A program made the position numbers and the translations under genes. Under the pieces are notes generated by a model, which did no database searches, had not been told where the DNA came from, and was given only the letters and a program-made list of their open reading frames with translations. A DNA stretch of 64,000 bases from Methylophilus sp. 13 (GTDB lineage Bacteria; Pseudomonadota; Gammaproteobacteria; Burkholderiales; Methylophilaceae), in assembly GCF_015354335.1 (NCBI RefSeq), contig NZ_JADKYR010000003.1:1-64000 (forward strand), in the 5' to 3' direction. Shown here piece after piece: positions 42,249 to 49,837 of the stretch. How positions within the stretch are numbered: position 1 is the first letter of the stretch; every line of letters starts with the position of its first letter.

Positions 42249-43226
42249 CTAGGCAGGACTGAGGGTGGTCCAGAAGCGTGTGAAACGCTCGACTTTGACG
42301 GGCAGGGTTTGCTCCAGGGTTTGCAAAATGGCAGGGATATCATTGAGCGGGAATGAACCGGAGATTTGCAAATCGGCCACGGCCGGGTCGCAGCGCAACA
42401 CGCCGGACTGGTAGCGTGAAAGTTCGGCGGCAAAGTCTTGCAGGCGCATGGCGTAGACGACGATGAGGCCGTTGACCCAAGCCATTTCGGTGGCTTTGAG
42501 TTTGGTTTTGGCATAGACCTGGCTGGCGGAGAAGACCACAGACTCACGGGCGTTGACGCGCACCGGGGATTGTTTGCGGCCAAGGGCACGCACATCGACC
42601 ATGCCGTCAAAGACACTCACTTTGGTGTAGTCGCGTTGCTGCTGTTGCCATTCGCGCACACTAAAGCGTGTGCCCAACGCAGTAGCCATGCCTTGCTTGG
42701 TGACTACGCTAAATGGGCGGTAAATACGCAGGTTTTCGTGGGCGGTTTCAACCAGAATTTCGCCACGCACCAGCTCGACAATCCGGTCAGTATTGCTGTA
42801 GACCACGTTAATGGCAGAGTGGGTGTTGAGGTGCACCAGCGTGCCATCTTCGAGCGTTAACTGGCGGCGTTCGCCGACTTCGGTGCTGATGTCGGCCAGC
42901 ATGCCGCGCCAGGGTTGTTCGCGGTAGGCATAATAGCCACTGCCGCTGACCATGAGCAGCAGAATCAGTTGCTTGAGCAGGCGTCTGCGCTCGGCCGAAG
43001 GCGGAGCCTGCAGCGTGGCGAGTGCCAGCGCACCGGGCACTTTGCCAAAGTAAAGCTGTACGCGCTCAATTTGTTGCCAGGCACGGCTGTGTTCTTCATC
43101 GGCTTCTAGCCAGGTTTGCCAGGCGCGTTTGGCTTTTTCATCCATCTCGCCTGAGAGCCAACGCGCATACCAGTCGCTGGCTTGCTGCATAGCCGGGGTG
43201 ACTTTTTGTGCGAGTTCAGGCCGCAT
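42249..43226 (-). CDS. FecR-type anti-sigma/sigma regulator 2
   Basis: 325 residues. Sigma-binding N-terminus (QQASDWYARWLSGEMDEKAKRAWQTWLEADEEHSRAWQQ), one membrane helix (LLKQLILLLMVSGSGYYAY, about 84-102) and the periplasmic FecR domain (LTLEDGTLVHLNTHSAINVVYS, RIVELVRGEILVETAHE, PFSVVTKQGMATALGTRFSV). The C-terminal 75 residues have the secretin/STN-like fold that touches the receptor. It overlaps the sigma gene by 11 bases. Confidence 0.94.
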   Translation of the reverse strand: MRPELAQKVTPAMQQASDWYARWLSGEMDEKAKRAWQTWLEADEEHSRAWQQIERVQLYFGKVPGALALATLQAPPSAERRRLLKQLILLLMVSGSGYYAYREQPWRGMLADISTEVGERRQLTLEDGTLVHLNTHSAINVVYSNTDRIVELVRGEILVETAHENLRIYRPFSVVTKQGMATALGTRFSVREWQQQQRDYTKVSVFDGMVDVRALGRKQSPVRVNARESVVFSASQVYAKTKLKATEMAWVNGLIVVYAMRLQDFAAELSRYQSGVLRCDPAVADLQISGSFPLNDIPAILQTLEQTLPVKVERFTRFWTTLSPA

Positions 43227-43740
43227 TTGCGGGCTCTTGTAACAATGTCATGCATTGCAGCATGGCGGTGGAAACATAGCTGCCTACGGTGCGCACGGAG
43301 ACGCCCAGACGCTCGGAAATTTGCGGATAGCTGGCCCCTTCAAGCTGGGCCAGCAAAAACGCGGTGCGGGTTTTGTGCGGCAAGCCATCGAGCATGATAT
43401 CGAGCCGTACCAGCAGCTCGAGCATGATGGCGCGTGTTTCTGGCGAGCCGACTTCAGCCGGGGCCATGTAGGCCAGCGCTTCGAGGTAGGCGCGCTCAAG
43501 ATCCCGGCGGCGCACATGGTCTACCATCAGGCCATGCGCAACCCGGCTCAGATAGGCACGCGGCTCGTTTAATACCGGCAGCTCGTGTTTGAGCAACAGA
43601 TTGACAAAGGTGTCTTGCGTGAGGTCTGCCGCCCAGTTGGGGCAACCCAGACGCTTTTGTATCCAGGCGCGCAACCAGGCATGGTGCTCAAGGTAGAGCC
43701 CTCGAATCAAGCCTTGCGGGTTGGATAACTGACTGGACAT
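43216..43740 (-). CDS. ECF sigma factor, FecI-like 2
   Basis: 174 residues from the ATG at 43740 (GAGAG upstream), which fits the FecI length. Region 2 is LIRGLYLEHHAWLRAWIQKRLGC...AADLTQDTFVNLLL and PRAYLSRVAHGLMVDHVRRRDLE, nearly textbook FecI. Region 4 is LDGLPHKTRTAFLLAQLEGASYPQISERLGVSVRTVGSYVSTAM. It should transcribe the receptor 2-exbBD-tonB genes. An inverted repeat in its upstream gap (43834/43871) may control it. Confidence 0.94.
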   Translation of the reverse strand: MSSQLSNPQGLIRGLYLEHHAWLRAWIQKRLGCPNWAADLTQDTFVNLLLKHELPVLNEPRAYLSRVAHGLMVDHVRRRDLERAYLEALAYMAPAEVGSPETRAIMLELLVRLDIMLDGLPHKTRTAFLLAQLEGASYPQISERLGVSVRTVGSYVSTAMLQCMTLLQEPANAA

Positions 43741-43833
43741 GGCAACTCTCTTATCGGTGTTTAGGTCTATGAGTGGCAATATTAATGCCAGCCAGCTAAC
43801 AAATTGAATTGATTGGTTTTTTCAATAATTCCC

Positions 43834-43879
43834 GGTTGTAAAACTGGCTGCACGCAACCAACTTACATCGTTTACAACC
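43834..43879. promoter_or_regulatory. Inverted repeat upstream of ECF sigma 2
   Basis: GGTTGTAAA (43834-43842) and TTTACAACC (43871-43879) are exact complements 28 bases apart, in the 170-base gap between the last pseudopilin gene and the sigma gene. They may form a looping operator. Confidence 0.4.
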
Positions 43880-43909
43880 ACCAGTTAAATCAACTTCAGT
43901 GCTAAAAGC

Positions 43910-44398
43910 TTAAAGCGCATTACGGCCACTGATGGGTTGTGGCAGATACACAAAATACCATTCACCGTAATAGCGCTTGTCATTGAGATGCTGCAACTCG
44001 CCGCGGTAGCCTTTGCTTTTAAAAGGCACTTTGTCCGACAGGCTGTATATGCCCATAATGCCGCCACTCGGCGCTTCGACGATGCCCCAGCCTTCACGCT
44101 GCGTGATCGGGTCCTGATACGGTTTGCGCAGATGCCGGCGCGGCGACGAGAAACGCTCATCGTTGTACAAAGCCTCCAGCGTCGGTGGAAAAGTTTTAAT
44201 CACACCCGGCGTCTGGTTGTAATAACGGCCGATGGCATCGCGGTAGGCCAGGCCGACTTTGATCAACTCCTGCTCACGCTCGCGCATTACCTGCGTCTGC
44301 CAGCGTGTGGCAGCCTCCGACAAGATCAGGCCGCTCAGCATGATCAGCATAAACATGCCGATCAGGATAAAGCCCTGCGCTCGCCTACCACAAGGCAT
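43910..44398 (-). CDS. Atypical minor pseudopilin of the T2SS-like cluster
   Basis: 162 residues from the ATG at 44398, which overlaps the preceding gene by 14 bases; the longer frame from 44632 is an artefact. The N-terminus GRRAQGFILIGMFMLIMLSGLIL is a class III pseudopilin leader with cleavage after Gly, but position +5 is Gly in place of the usual Glu. The rest is an alpha helix and a small beta domain (EALYNDERFSSPRRHLRKPYQDPITQREGWGIV). It would be a tip or minor pilin. It is the last gene of the supercluster. Confidence 0.75.
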   Translation of the reverse strand: MPCGRRAQGFILIGMFMLIMLSGLILSEAATRWQTQVMREREQELIKVGLAYRDAIGRYYNQTPGVIKTFPPTLEALYNDERFSSPRRHLRKPYQDPITQREGWGIVEAPSGGIMGIYSLSDKVPFKSKGYRGELQHLNDKRYYGEWYFVYLPQPISGRNAL

Positions 44399-44756
44399 AC
44401 GGGGTCCCGTCCTCTGCCAGCAGTGCCGAGCCGCTATGCACATCAAACACACTGCCCTGCTCGTCGATATTGGGCGGCAAGGTAATGACCCAAGTATCGG
44501 CACGCTCGGTGATCGGGTCGGGTGGCACAGACTTGAGGTATTGGCGCTCGACCAGCTCGTCCAGCGTTTCCGGGTAACGGTTTTTGTCGTTATAAAACTT
44601 GTCGATGGCGTCACGCATGGTGACCAGGTCATGACGCAAAGTGGTCTCTTTGGCGCGCTGCAACATGTGCATAAAGCGTGGCGACACGATGGTCAGCAAC
44701 ATGGCCAGAATCGCCAACACCACCAACATCTCGATCAAGGTAAATCCACGTTTCAT
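44385..44756 (-). CDS. GspG-type pseudopilin
   Basis: 123 residues. KRGFTLIEMLVVLAILAMLL is a prepilin peptidase site with Glu5 and hydrophobic helix. The next part (RHDLVTMRDAIDKFYNDKNRYPETLDELVERQYLKSVPPDPIT) is the helix and loop of GspG-like pseudopilins. It would join the periplasmic pseudopilus that drives secretion. It follows the previous pseudopilin by 3 bases. Confidence 0.85.
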   Translation of the reverse strand: MKRGFTLIEMLVVLAILAMLLTIVSPRFMHMLQRAKETTLRHDLVTMRDAIDKFYNDKNRYPETLDELVERQYLKSVPPDPITERADTWVITLPPNIDEQGSVFDVHSGSALLAEDGTPYALW

Positions 44757-44759
44757 TGC

Positions 44760-45272
44760 CTACCACTCACTGTAAGGTTGCTGGTTGATGCCAATGGCTG
44801 TTGAACGTGACGAAACGTCGTAGACATCTTTGGCCATGTCGTCGATGGCACCATCATAGGCACGGATACGCCAGGTATCGGCATTGCTGAGCTGTTGGTC
44901 AGTGGCAAACGGGTCGCGCGGGATGCGGCGTAAAAAAAACATTTTTTTCTTTTTGGTATCCTGGGCATTTTCGACGCCGGTGACAAGGATGGCCAGGTTC
45001 GGCGGATAGCCACTGCTCTCTGCGGTTTTTTTAATCAGCCCCTGGTCCACTGCATCTTTATAGGCATCAATGGCGTCGCGGATTTGCCACAAGGCGCGCT
45101 TGAGTTCGCGCTCTTTTTCGCGCTTGCCGTTGAGTTGCACCACCGGACTGGCCGCCGTCACCAGCAGTGCCAGCAATACCAGTGTCACCAGCAGCTCGAC
45201 CAGGGTGAAGCCCTTGCTGCGTTTGGCGTAGGCGGGATTGGCAGAAAACAGTCGCAACGCAAACATGGTCAA
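44760..45272 (-). CDS. GspG-like pseudopilin with extended leader
   Basis: 170 residues. The leader is unusually long (20 residues) before SKGFTLVELLVTLVLLALLVTA. The body (ALWQIRDAIDAYKDAVDQGLI, SSGYPPNLAILVTGVEN, RRIPRDPFA, TWRIRAYDG) is GspG-like with a DPFA loop. It is preceded 15 bases upstream by the secretin gene. Together with two other pseudopilins here and GspG at 52895, the cluster has four. Confidence 0.83.
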   Translation of the reverse strand: MTMFALRLFSANPAYAKRSKGFTLVELLVTLVLLALLVTAASPVVQLNGKREKERELKRALWQIRDAIDAYKDAVDQGLIKKTAESSGYPPNLAILVTGVENAQDTKKKKMFFLRRIPRDPFATDQQLSNADTWRIRAYDGAIDDMAKDVYDVSSRSTAIGINQQPYSEW

Positions 45273-45287
45273 CTTATCTCAATGCCA

Positions 45288-47252
45288 TCAGGGCTGCACC
45301 GCGCCACCATCGGTGCTGTTCATCATCTGGTTGGCAAATCCGCTGTCATTACGCATATTGCTGCTTTGCGTGCTTTGTGGTGTCACCACGGGCGCAGCGG
45401 GCGGGGTGGTGTCTACCGCTTGCACCGTACGCGCGCCGCCTGCCCCGACCGGATTCGCCGTCGCCGCCACCCCGGATGGAATCAGGCTGTACACCGCATT
45501 GGCCGGGCTCAGGTTATGCATGATGCGCGGCGTGATGAGCAGCACAATTTCGTTTTTACGCTTGTCCTGATTGTTGTTGCTGAACAGCCTGCCGATCAAG
45601 GGCAAATTGGCCAGGCCAGGCACTTTACGCTGGGTGCGCTGCTCGTCATCGCGGAACAGGCCCGCCAGGATTTGGGTTTCGTTATTGCGCAATTGCAGGG
45701 TGGTATTGGCGTTGCGGCTGCCAATGGTGTAAGCCAGTACACCGGAGCTGGTGGTGACCTGGTCAGTAATATTGCTGACCTCCATGCCGACCTTGATGCT
45801 GACCTGGTCCTGCATCTGGATCACAGGCTCCACATCGAGCTTGATGCCGACCTCGATATAATTCACATTCTGGCTGACAAAGCCTTGCGCACTGGCGACA
45901 CTGGTCAGCACCGGGATCTTGTCACCGACATGAATCTTGGCACGGTCACGGTTTTTGACGCGGATTTTGGGACTGGCCAACAAATTGGTGTCGGTATCCT
46001 GATGCAACAAATTGAGCACCACAGCCGGATCGTTGATGGAAAACACGCCCAGCTTGCCGTTAAAGTTGCGCAGCTCGGTCAACGTTAATTTGCCCGCCTG
46101 TGGCTGCGTGCCACTCGTGCTGCCCGCAGCATTGCCCTGCACACCCACCCCAATCTGGCTAGGATACTGGATGCCCAGGTTTTCCAGGTTACGGCGGTTG
46201 ATCTCCATCACTTCCACCTCCAGCATGACTTCCGGCTCATTGAGGTCTTGCGAGGCAATCAGCTTTTCGGCCACCTTGATGCGGTCCAGAGTGTCACGGA
46301 TCACCAGCGTATTGAGCTTTTCATCCATATACACATCGCTGGCGCGCAGCACGGTTTTCATCATATTGAGCGCGCGCTTGGCATCCATGTGCGTCAGGTA
46401 AAAACTACGCACAAACAGCTCTTCATATTGCGCCGCACGTGATTGCGGGTAAATCAGCAAGGTATTGCTGTTGAGGATTTTTTTGCCTAGCTGGTGGCTG
46501 GTCAGGATCACCTCCAGCGCCTGTTCAATCGGTGTATCCCGCAGCAGCACATTGACGCGGATGCCATCACTGAGCTCCTGGTCAAACGAGAAATTCAAAT
46601 CACCGGCCTTGCCCAGATATTCAAACGCCTGCTTGATTGGAGCGTTTTTAAGCTCCAGTGTCACTTTCTTTTTGAGCGATGACTGCAACGGCCGCACCAC
46701 ACTGCTGCGTTCGTTTTTCTTTTGTTCCAGCTGTTCAAATAACTGACGCGCTTCAGGCTGCGCGGGTTGCTCGGCCAATACGGTGCGCAAGCCAAACTCG
46801 GCGCCGGCCCAATCCTCGGCCGCAATCGCGCTTTTAACCTGCGTTAATTGCTGGTCGTGCTGGCGGGCTTGCGTGACTTTTTGCAAGCCATCACTGGCCG
46901 CGCGATTATTCGGTGCTGCTTGCAACACTTGTTCATAACCCGTCATGGCGGCATCGTATTGTTTGGCCTGCAACAAGCTATCGGCTTCCTGCAATTGCTT
47001 TTGCAGCTTTTTCTCCTGCAGCAAACTGAGCCAGTTTTTATATTGCGGCTGGCGTGGGTTTGCCTCTACCAGTGGCTGCAACAGCCGGATCGCTTCGTCA
47101 TCCTGGCCGCGCGCTGCGTAGAGCCGTGCTTGCTCCAAGGCCGCATCGCCATTTTTTTCAGCCGCTTGCCAGTGACTGCAACTGAGCAATAATAGCGGGC
47201 TGCCGAGTAGCCACATCCAACGCCAGCCTGTTTGTTTCATCTGTTTGCTCAA
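45288..47252 (-). CDS. gspD: Secretin (GspD/PulD family) with TPR N-terminus
   Basis: 654 residues. The leader WLLGSPLLLLSC has a lipobox, so it is its own lipidated secretin. A TPR-like region (about 30-160) takes the place of N0, as in pili/T2SS hybrids. It is followed by N1-type domains (VNVLLRDTPIEQALEVILTS, NTLVIRDTLDRIKVAEKLIASQD) and the secretin core (LASPKIRVKNRDRAKIHVGDKIPVL, ETQILAGLFRDDEQRTQRKVPGLANLPLIGRLFS, EIVLLITPRI). It forms the outer-membrane gate. The start overlaps the gspC-like stop (ATGA). Confidence 0.9.
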   Translation of the reverse strand: MSKQMKQTGWRWMWLLGSPLLLLSCSHWQAAEKNGDAALEQARLYAARGQDDEAIRLLQPLVEANPRQPQYKNWLSLLQEKKLQKQLQEADSLLQAKQYDAAMTGYEQVLQAAPNNRAASDGLQKVTQARQHDQQLTQVKSAIAAEDWAGAEFGLRTVLAEQPAQPEARQLFEQLEQKKNERSSVVRPLQSSLKKKVTLELKNAPIKQAFEYLGKAGDLNFSFDQELSDGIRVNVLLRDTPIEQALEVILTSHQLGKKILNSNTLLIYPQSRAAQYEELFVRSFYLTHMDAKRALNMMKTVLRASDVYMDEKLNTLVIRDTLDRIKVAEKLIASQDLNEPEVMLEVEVMEINRRNLENLGIQYPSQIGVGVQGNAAGSTSGTQPQAGKLTLTELRNFNGKLGVFSINDPAVVLNLLHQDTDTNLLASPKIRVKNRDRAKIHVGDKIPVLTSVASAQGFVSQNVNYIEVGIKLDVEPVIQMQDQVSIKVGMEVSNITDQVTTSSGVLAYTIGSRNANTTLQLRNNETQILAGLFRDDEQRTQRKVPGLANLPLIGRLFSNNNQDKRKNEIVLLITPRIMHNLSPANAVYSLIPSGVAATANPVGAGGARTVQAVDTTPPAAPVVTPQSTQSSNMRNDSGFANQMMNSTDGGAVQP

Positions 47253-47818
47253 AGCATTCCCCCATTTTCCAGCATCATTTCAAAGCGCTCTCCGGCATGT
47301 TGCAGCACCAGCCTGTGCTGATCCAGCCGCGTGACCCGCCACCCCTCGGCAAACCGGTCACCTTCACGCACCACATATTGTTGTTGTCCATCACTTAAAA
47401 ACACCTGCCAGCGGCCTTCTTGCAGCAGGCGGCCGGCATAGGTATACGGGTTGACCGGCCCAGCTGCGGCTAAAGCTTCTGCAGGCACTGCTGGCGGCGG
47501 GAGTGCCGCAAACAGATTGACTACCGGTTCATCCATTTTTGCTTCATCGCTAGTCGGCGCATCCATCTTTGCCTTATCTCGCCCCGGGATGTCTGCATTC
47601 AACGCAGGCGGGGTACCCGTGGCGGGTAGCGCGTCGGTCAACGCGGCATGTAATGCAGGCAGCGCCTGCGACAAAGGTTTGCGCTGCTTGGCCGCTCCGG
47701 CAGGCATGACAGTCGCAGTGACAGGCGTGGACGTAGCCTCGGTGTCAGACTGACTGACCCACCAGCAGGCAACCAAGGTCATGGCAAGCGCGGCCACTAA
47801 GCCGATTTGCCGGTTCAT
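47249..47818 (-). CDS. GspC/PilP-like inner-membrane linker
   Basis: 189 residues. It has an N-terminal anchor (IGLVAALAMTLVACWWVS), a disordered middle with a short repeat (DKAKMDAPTSDEAKMDEP) and a C-terminal HR-like beta domain (PYTYAGRLLQEGRWQVFLSDGQQQYVVREGDRFAEGWRVTRLDQHRLVLQH). This form links the inner membrane to the secretin, as GspC and PilP do. Its place just before the secretin fits. ATGA overlaps exist on both sides. Confidence 0.72.
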   Translation of the reverse strand: MNRQIGLVAALAMTLVACWWVSQSDTEATSTPVTATVMPAGAAKQRKPLSQALPALHAALTDALPATGTPPALNADIPGRDKAKMDAPTSDEAKMDEPVVNLFAALPPPAVPAEALAAAGPVNPYTYAGRLLQEGRWQVFLSDGQQQYVVREGDRFAEGWRVTRLDQHRLVLQHAGERFEMMLENGGML

Positions 47819-48417
47819 GCTGGCCTCCGTTTGCGCGTATACAAGTTGAACTCAATATAGGCCTCCAGCCCGGCTTGCTGTACATCGGTGCGTTGCAGCT
47901 TAAATTGCGCCAGCGCCAGGCTGGGGTAGCGTTGCAAGACCAGCGCCAGAAAATGCCGCAGTTGCACATAGTCGCCACTCAAGGGCAGCTTGATGCGCTG
48001 CACATATAAATCACTTTGCGCAGTCGCGCCGGATTGAAACTCGGCGCGCTCAAACACCATGCCCATGGCATCGGCCAGGGCCAGAATCTCGGCACTGACG
48101 CGGTCGGCGTCTTCTTCACTGGGCCATTGCGCCAACACTAGCATGGGCTGCGGTAAGGCCTGATTGGCTGAGGATGTGGTCGGCCTGGCCGTTTGCGTCT
48201 GGGGGCTATGCCCGGCCGCTGGTGCGCGCAATCGCTGTTGCCAGTCTTGCTGCAGCCACCAGGCTTGTGCCAGCATGATCGCCACTGCCAGCGTCAATAC
48301 CAGCAGGCCGAGTAACCAGGGTTGACGCCAGGGGCTGTGCTGCCAGGCAAACTGCAGGCGTGCCCACACGCGGCTCAGAGCCTCGCTACCATTACGCCGG
48401 GAATTTAAAACTGCCAT
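47815..48417 (-). CDS. GspM/PilO-like assembly protein
   Basis: 200 residues. There is a single membrane helix near residue 40 (WLLGLLVLTLAVAIMLAQAWW), then a coiled region and a ferredoxin-like C-terminal domain (LSGDYVQLRHFLALVLQRYPSLALAQFKLQRTDVQQAGLEAYIEFNLYT), which is characteristic of PilO/GspM. It would form the inner-membrane platform with the L/N-like proteins. It overlaps its neighbours at both ends. Confidence 0.7.
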   Translation of the reverse strand: MAVLNSRRNGSEALSRVWARLQFAWQHSPWRQPWLLGLLVLTLAVAIMLAQAWWLQQDWQQRLRAPAAGHSPQTQTARPTTSSANQALPQPMLVLAQWPSEEDADRVSAEILALADAMGMVFERAEFQSGATAQSDLYVQRIKLPLSGDYVQLRHFLALVLQRYPSLALAQFKLQRTDVQQAGLEAYIEFNLYTRKRRPA

Positions 48418-48929
48418 GCGGCCTCCAGTTGCAAGCTGGTCATGCGCTCGCCATTGACCTCGGTGCTTTCGCTGCTATTGAGTTTGACGGCCGCCAGCGA
48501 GGCTTGCTGACGCAAACGCTCGACCAGAGCCCAGCCCTGCTGGCGTTTGTGTGCGAGCACCGTCATCCTGACCAGTTTGCGCTTGGCATCGGGTGCCAAC
48601 TGCATCCAGTAAAGTTCAGCCTGTTGCGCGCGTTCTAGGTCATGCAGCAAAGGCAGCCACGGCGTGGCAATCTGCGCCTGCGCCTGCGTCAACTCGGCCT
48701 GCAAGGCCGGGCTGATAGGCGCAAGCTGCACCACCGGGGCTGGGCGGCTGGCAGACTGCCTGGCCAGCCACTGCTGCTGCAAGGCCTGATTTTGCTGGTT
48801 AAGGTGCTGATAAAGCGGTACCAGCACCAGCAATAGCAACAGCAAGATCAGGCCGAACGCACAAGCGACCGGGCCAGGCAGCCGACCGGCGGCATGATTA
48901 AAGTCCAAAACTGGCATGGCGGCACGCAT
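48405..48929 (-). CDS. PilN/GspM-like platform protein
   Basis: 174 residues from the ATG at 48929, which overlaps the upstream gene's stop as TGATG. A strong membrane helix (GPVACAFGLILLLLLLVLVPLY) is followed by a coiled coil (QQNQALQQQWLARQSA) and a small beta-rich domain (SLAAVKLNSSESTEVNGERMTSLQLEAAWQF). The arrangement is that of PilN. Position in the cluster (L-like, N-like, O-like, P-like, secretin) supports the call. Confidence 0.7.
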   Translation of the reverse strand: MRAAMPVLDFNHAAGRLPGPVACAFGLILLLLLLVLVPLYQHLNQQNQALQQQWLARQSASRPAPVVQLAPISPALQAELTQAQAQIATPWLPLLHDLERAQQAELYWMQLAPDAKRKLVRMTVLAHKRQQGWALVERLRQQASLAAVKLNSSESTEVNGERMTSLQLEAAWQF

Positions 48930-49837
48930 CAGGCCAGACTCCACATCGGTTGACCCGCTGGCTCAGTCGTGGGTAAAACAATGACTTTAAACGGCGAGAA
49001 ATCTTCTGGGCGCAGCCCTGCGAGTGCGGTCTGGGCCAGATAAACCGGCAACTGCGCCCGCTCAGGATGCAGGGCCTGCTCGCGCAACAACACCTGGCGC
49101 AAGGTATGCCGCCAATCGCTGTCAGGGGAATGGCGGTCTACCGGCAACGTGCGGATCTGCTGCCAGGCACCGTGTTGCAGGCAAGCCAGTGTCAGGCTGG
49201 TTGACTCACGGCAGACGATCCAGCCAGCCGCTTCACTGCCCTGCTTTCGCATCCACGCCAGGCTTTGGTTAGCCGAAAGTTGCCAGGCTGGCAGCAGTTG
49301 GCCGATAGGCAATCCTGCCGCATCAAACTCGCGATGTAACTGCGTCAGCAAGTCCTCGGCAATCGCATTGATCAAAAATGGCTTGCCATAGCCCGGGCAC
49401 TGGCTGCGTAGCTGCGATGGCTGCGTCTGAGACCCAAACGCCTGCTGCAAACCATGGGCAAAATAGGCTTGCTGATCCGCACGGCTACGGATCTGATCTT
49501 GCCAGGGCAAGGCCAGCCAGCGCACAAATTGATTAGAGAGCACGACCACCACATGCCAGCGTTGCCCGGCATAGGTTGATAACACCAGGCGCAAGGTCTC
49601 CCACAATGGCGCAGATGGGGATGCAGCATGGGCATCACTGTGATCATCCACCGCATGCGCCGCGTGTTGCAGGCATTGCGCAGCGCCACCCAATCGTCCG
49701 CGCCGAGAGCACTCAAAGGCGACAATGCGGTCATGCGTGATCACTATGCGCAACTCTGGCGCAGTGTAGGCTTGCCACCAGCGGCGGCTGGCGGCGGCAT
49801 GGCAATCGACGCCGGGCTCAGGCCAATGATGTAACAC
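48929..49837 (-). CDS. PilM/GspL-like cytoplasmic platform protein
   Basis: 302 residues from a GTG at 49837, seven bases after AGGAG; the longer ATG frame from 50044 lies inside gspE and is rejected. The sequence has actin-fold features, such as ITHDRIVAFECSR, VVVVLSNQFVRWLALPW and WIVCRESTSLTLACLQHG, and no membrane segment. That fits PilM or the cytoplasmic part of GspL, which recruits the GspE ATPase to the membrane. It overlaps gspE by 20 bases. Confidence 0.7.
   Translation of the reverse strand: MLHHWPEPGVDCHAAASRRWWQAYTAPELRIVITHDRIVAFECSRRGRLGGAAQCLQHAAHAVDDHSDAHAASPSAPLWETLRLVLSTYAGQRWHVVVVLSNQFVRWLALPWQDQIRSRADQQAYFAHGLQQAFGSQTQPSQLRSQCPGYGKPFLINAIAEDLLTQLHREFDAAGLPIGQLLPAWQLSANQSLAWMRKQGSEAAGWIVCRESTSLTLACLQHGAWQQIRTLPVDRHSPDSDWRHTLRQVLLREQALHPERAQLPVYLAQTALAGLRPEDFSPFKVIVLPTTEPAGQPMWSLA

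Noticed and set aside
43910-44632. 240-residue frame for the last pseudopilin
   Set aside because: The N-terminal 78 residues are an out-of-frame reading of the preceding pseudopilin gene; the prepilin leader starts at 44398.
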